From NCBI GenBank assembly GCA_019418025.1, contig DYCR01000015.1:7713-42249 (forward strand): DNA of 34,537 nucleotides, in the 5' to 3' direction. Positions 32,341 through 34,537 of the stretch are shown piece by piece (position 1 is the first letter of the stretch; each line of letters begins with the position of its first letter). The notes under the pieces were generated by a model, which saw only the letters and a list, made by a program, of their open reading frames with translations, was not told the origin of the DNA and searched no databases. Origin of the DNA: Clostridiales bacterium. Its GTDB lineage: Bacteria; Bacillota; Clostridia; Oscillospirales; Oscillospiraceae. Position numbers and translations under genes: made by a program.

Positions 32341-33145
32341 CGTGATTCTCCTGTTCCAGTAATTGATTCAGGTACCATTGCAGTTCTGAACTGCTGATTC
32401 CGGCCTGCTTCACATACTGATACCAATATTCCGCCCGCTCCATCAGGCTGACCGCTGCGGTATTCTCCACAGCAAGGAGCTTTCCGGCTCTTTTCTCAGA
32501 GCGGTTCAGCTGCCCCAGTCGGAACCGCAGAAGATGCTCCTGCTCCCGATTCCATTTGTCATCGGAATGGCTGCTGTCCGCAATGCCCAAAACGGCGGAC
32601 AGAATGCCCATCTGCTCTGACAGAAAGCGGATCAGCCGCCCACGGTGTGCCTCGTCCACCTGATTGCAGCAGTCCAAAATCCCCACCATACGCTCAAGCA
32701 GGGTGATCATCTGGTTCATTTGCGTCATCTGCTCCACCTGTCGGTCAGATTCAAACCGGAGCATGCGATCGACACGCTCCAGTAGTGCGGTTTTGTGAGC
32801 CATCATGTCCTGACAGGACTGGGCAGGCAATTTTTCCTGCGGCATCCCCAGAAAGATTCTGGGGCGATCCTCGGCAGGGCAGAAGGAGAAAACCTGTTTG
32901 CCCTCACAGCTGCGGCTGAATACGGCTCGGTCACAGAAGGCGGCGATTTTTTCAGCATCCTGTTCTTCCAAGATACCGGCATCGATACCAAACAGAGCGG
33001 CCAGCTCCGCTTTCCGCTTGTCGGGAATCGGTTTTTCTCCGTTTTCCCACATGCTCAGTGCCTGACGGGAAATGCCTATGATGCGTGCAGTCATGCTCTG
33101 GGAGTAGTTGCAGCGCATGCGGATATGGTATAAAGCAGTTTTCAT
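32333..33145 (-). CDS. XRE-type helix-turn-helix regulator with coiled-coil C-terminus
   Basis: A 270-residue protein. An N-terminal HTH (about 5-58) reads RCNYSQSMTARIIGISRQALSMWENGEKPIPDKRKAELAALFGID, split here only for description; the recognition helix is GISRQALSMWENG and the fold is Cro/CI-like. The rest (about 90-270) is helical and rich in Gln, Glu and Leu, with a likely coiled coil around RMLRFESDRQVEQMTQMNQM, and no known ligand-binding domain. ATG at 33145 has GAGGG 8 nt upstream. It shares an operon with the PolC-derived ORFs (8-bp overlap), and a dyad in its promoter suggests autoregulation. Confidence 0.85.
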   Translation of the reverse strand: MKTALYHIRMRCNYSQSMTARIIGISRQALSMWENGEKPIPDKRKAELAALFGIDAGILEEQDAEKIAAFCDRAVFSRSCEGKQVFSFCPAEDRPRIFLGMPQEKLPAQSCQDMMAHKTALLERVDRMLRFESDRQVEQMTQMNQMITLLERMVGILDCCNQVDEAHRGRLIRFLSEQMGILSAVLGIADSSHSDDKWNREQEHLLRFRLGQLNRSEKRAGKLLAVENTAAVSLMERAEYWYQYVKQAGISSSELQWYLNQLLEQENHDG

Positions 33146-33186
33146 AAAAGTACCCTCGTTTCAGAATGTGCGCTCATCCTGCCTAT

Positions 33187-33225
33187 ATCATAAGGATGGT
33201 TGACAGGCTGCGTCAAGCCGCAACC
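33187..33225 (-). promoter_or_regulatory. Promoter and candidate operator of the XRE-PolC-like operon
   Basis: On the minus strand, TTGACG (33211-33216) and TATGAT (33187-33192) are 18 nt apart. The -35 box overlaps a dyad TTGAC-7-GTCAA (33200-33216), and a wider one pairs GGTTG (33198-33202) with CAACC (33221-33225). An XRE regulator bound there would block RNA polymerase. Confidence 0.5.
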
Positions 33226-33245
33226 AAATAAATTTCTCCAAAAGA

Positions 33246-33290
33246 AAAAGCCCCGGGAACCCCATCACTTCGTCGTGGGCGCCCGGTGCT
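33246..33290 (-). terminator. Rho-independent terminator of the zinc-ribbon operon
   Basis: Read on the minus strand, AGC-CCGGG-CCCA arms pair with TGGG-CCCGG-GCT arms (33276-33290 with 33249-33264, with small internal loops), followed by TTTTTCTTTT. It ends the transcript of the two genes at 33350-34519. Confidence 0.7.
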
Positions 33291-33349
33291 TACCGTCATA
33301 CAGGATCGATAGGGGGGAGGGCCGCTCCTGAACGCAGCAGCCAACGCTG

Positions 33350-33571
33350 TTACTCGATCGTTCCCCAGTAATCCTCGATTTCTTTCTCCTTCTTTTGCTG
33401 CTCCTGATTCTGCTTTCGACCCTTTGGGGTGTTCAGCCTTTTTATTTCGCCGTAAATAAACCACGCAACGGCAAAAACCACGCCGCAGACTAAGGCGGCC
33501 CCGGGGCCGCCAGCCAAGGCGATGATAAAATCAACGGCAATAAAAATCAGGAAAATCTGCCAGAATGTCAT
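33350..33571 (-). CDS. Small two-TM protein with charged tail
   Basis: A 73-residue protein with two hydrophobic helices (about 2-20 FWQIFLIFIAVDFIIALAG and 22-42) followed by a very charged C-terminus (KGRKQNQEQQKKEKEIEDYWGTIE). No family is recognised. ATG at 33569-33571 is preferred because GAGGGAG lies 8 nt upstream; an in-frame GTG at 33580 overlaps that site. It starts 24 nt after the stop of the zinc-ribbon gene, so the two are probably co-transcribed. Confidence 0.65.
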   Translation of the reverse strand: MTFWQIFLIFIAVDFIIALAGGPGAALVCGVVFAVAWFIYGEIKRLNTPKGRKQNQEQQKKEKEIEDYWGTIE

Positions 33572-33595
33572 TATACGCACTCCCTCTCTAAGAAG

Positions 33596-34519
33596 CTAGT
33601 TGTCGTCTGCAAAGGGATTATTTTCCGTCAGATATTCTTCGACGGTGGGATTTTTTGTGAAATCGGGTCCGGCAGCGGCGAGCAGGGTTTCCCACATGGC
33701 TCGGGCAAGGGCAGGCTCGTACTCTGCAAGATCCTCTAAAAAGAAGTTCCACTGGAGATCTTCCATATCCTCCAAGGTGTACTTCTGAAATAGATCCGGA
33801 TACCCCGATACCAGAATATCTCTGCAATCCTCCTCTATGCAGCCGGTGTCATCGGCTTGCAGCCTTGCGATTGCTGCACCGAGATCCGGGAAAAAATACC
33901 GGTGACGGCACCGGTGATATGCAAGGGCATCCTGTAGCTCGTGGAACCGTGTCAGGTTTTCGCCTCCCCATTCATCAGAAACAAAATACTGATAAAAGGC
34001 CCCAAGCCCGTACAGGAGATCTTCAAGCTCCTCCGGATCATCCCCAGAGGGAAGCCTCCGAATCAGCCGCTGCCAGAAACCGCCGCAGGCATCCTCTGTC
34101 AGCTTTCCCTCTGCGACACAAAGCTCCTCGCCCTGCTTGGCCGCATGAATGATGTCCCGAATGTTCGGCCCGTATCCCAGAATCGGATCATTTTGCAAAA
34201 ATTCATCCAGTTCCTGAAATTTTTCGTTTTCAGTAGTGTGTCCCGGAACAGTCATCGCATGGGAGATCTCATAAATCAGCACATTGCCCAGTTGGGGAAC
34301 GAGTTTTTCGGCATATTGCGAAAGAGACACCTTCATTTTTGACCATGTTTCATAAAAATCCAGCTTGCTGACAAATTTCACGGTTAAGGTGGCATGCTGC
34401 GTTTGCTCCGGTTCCGGCGCAGCTTGTCTGGTGCGAAAAACACCACAGTCACCGCAGTAGCCGCATTCCCAACGATTTGCATATACCATCACAGGACTGC
34501 CACAGTTTGGACATCTCAT
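33596..34519 (-). CDS. Zinc-ribbon protein of unknown function
   Basis: A 307-residue, acidic, soluble protein. The N-terminus MRCPNCGSPVMVYANRWECG..CGDCG is a zinc ribbon (CxxC...CxxC/CxxCG, residues 3-26), followed by a linker (about 27-40) and a long alpha-helical region rich in Trp, Glu and Asp (LQWNFFLEDLAEYEPALARAMW). No catalytic motif or known family is visible. ATG at 34517-34519 is supported by AAAAGGAG at the right edge of the window, so the gene is complete. The promoter lies outside the window or in its last bases. Confidence 0.8.
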   Translation of the reverse strand: MRCPNCGSPVMVYANRWECGYCGDCGVFRTRQAAPEPEQTQHATLTVKFVSKLDFYETWSKMKVSLSQYAEKLVPQLGNVLIYEISHAMTVPGHTTENEKFQELDEFLQNDPILGYGPNIRDIIHAAKQGEELCVAEGKLTEDACGGFWQRLIRRLPSGDDPEELEDLLYGLGAFYQYFVSDEWGGENLTRFHELQDALAYHRCRHRYFFPDLGAAIARLQADDTGCIEEDCRDILVSGYPDLFQKYTLEDMEDLQWNFFLEDLAEYEPALARAMWETLLAAAGPDFTKNPTVEEYLTENNPFADDN

Positions 34520-34537
34520 AATCGATACACTCCTTTT

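Noticed and set aside
1..34537. CRISPR arrays, tRNA or rRNA genes, transposases, prophage genes
   Set aside because: None seen on either strand by reading; no regularly spaced repeats or conserved RNA segments.

Overview
The window looks like chromosomal DNA of a moderately GC-rich gut-type Clostridia (Eubacteriales, probably Oscillospiraceae or a relative). This is inferred from AAGGAG ribosome sites, LytTR/GHKL two-component systems, an ECF S-component, clostridial-style GH3 enzymes and a PolC-derived gene. No species can be named from the sequence alone.

Layout. (1) 1-4382 is housekeeping: the 5' part of gdhA (minus), an operon of HAD phosphatase, luxS and MTA/SAH nucleosidase behind a clear promoter, an ECF transporter S-component (minus), and nagB. 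(2) 4937-6937 is a LytTR response regulator plus GHKL sensor kinase. (3) 7235-17790 is a sugar-utilisation operon: lipoprotein GH3, a small lipoprotein, a 4-TM protein, a circularly permuted GH3 anchored by a TM segment at each end, a GH2 enzyme and a GPH-family sugar:cation symporter. Strong RNA hairpins lie in most of its gene junctions. (4) 18169-20291 is UDP-galactopyranose mutase plus a family 2 glycosyltransferase. (5) 20474-23475 (minus) is a CPBP protease and a second LytTR/GHKL system. (6) 23995-30023 is a second GH3 operon: another permuted membrane GH3, a conventional cytoplasmic GH3 with a C-terminal extension, and a GtrA-like protein. (7) 30196-33145 (minus) is an XRE-type regulator overlapping a gene derived from DNA polymerase III PolC, split by one in-frame TGA. 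(8) 33350-34519 (minus) is a small membrane protein and a zinc-ribbon protein of unknown function.

How the parts may work together. Each GH3 operon sits beside its own LytTR two-component system, and each has a likely extended -10 promoter without a good -35, as expected for activator-dependent promoters. Surface GH3s would cut glycosides outside the cell, the GPH symporter would import products, and GH2 and the cytoplasmic GH3 would finish the breakdown. Substrate is unknown. The neighbouring galactofuranose-type genes and GtrA leave open that the GH3s act on the cell's own glycans.

The most unusual element is at 30196-33145. The two ORFs together align by eye with PolC from the PHP domain through the fingers, without the exonuclease insertion, zinc finger and C-terminal region. 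PHP metal ligands and all three palm carboxylates appear replaced, so it looks like a pseudo-polymerase. It is translationally coupled to an XRE regulator whose promoter carries a dyad. I know of no described system like this, but could not search for one.
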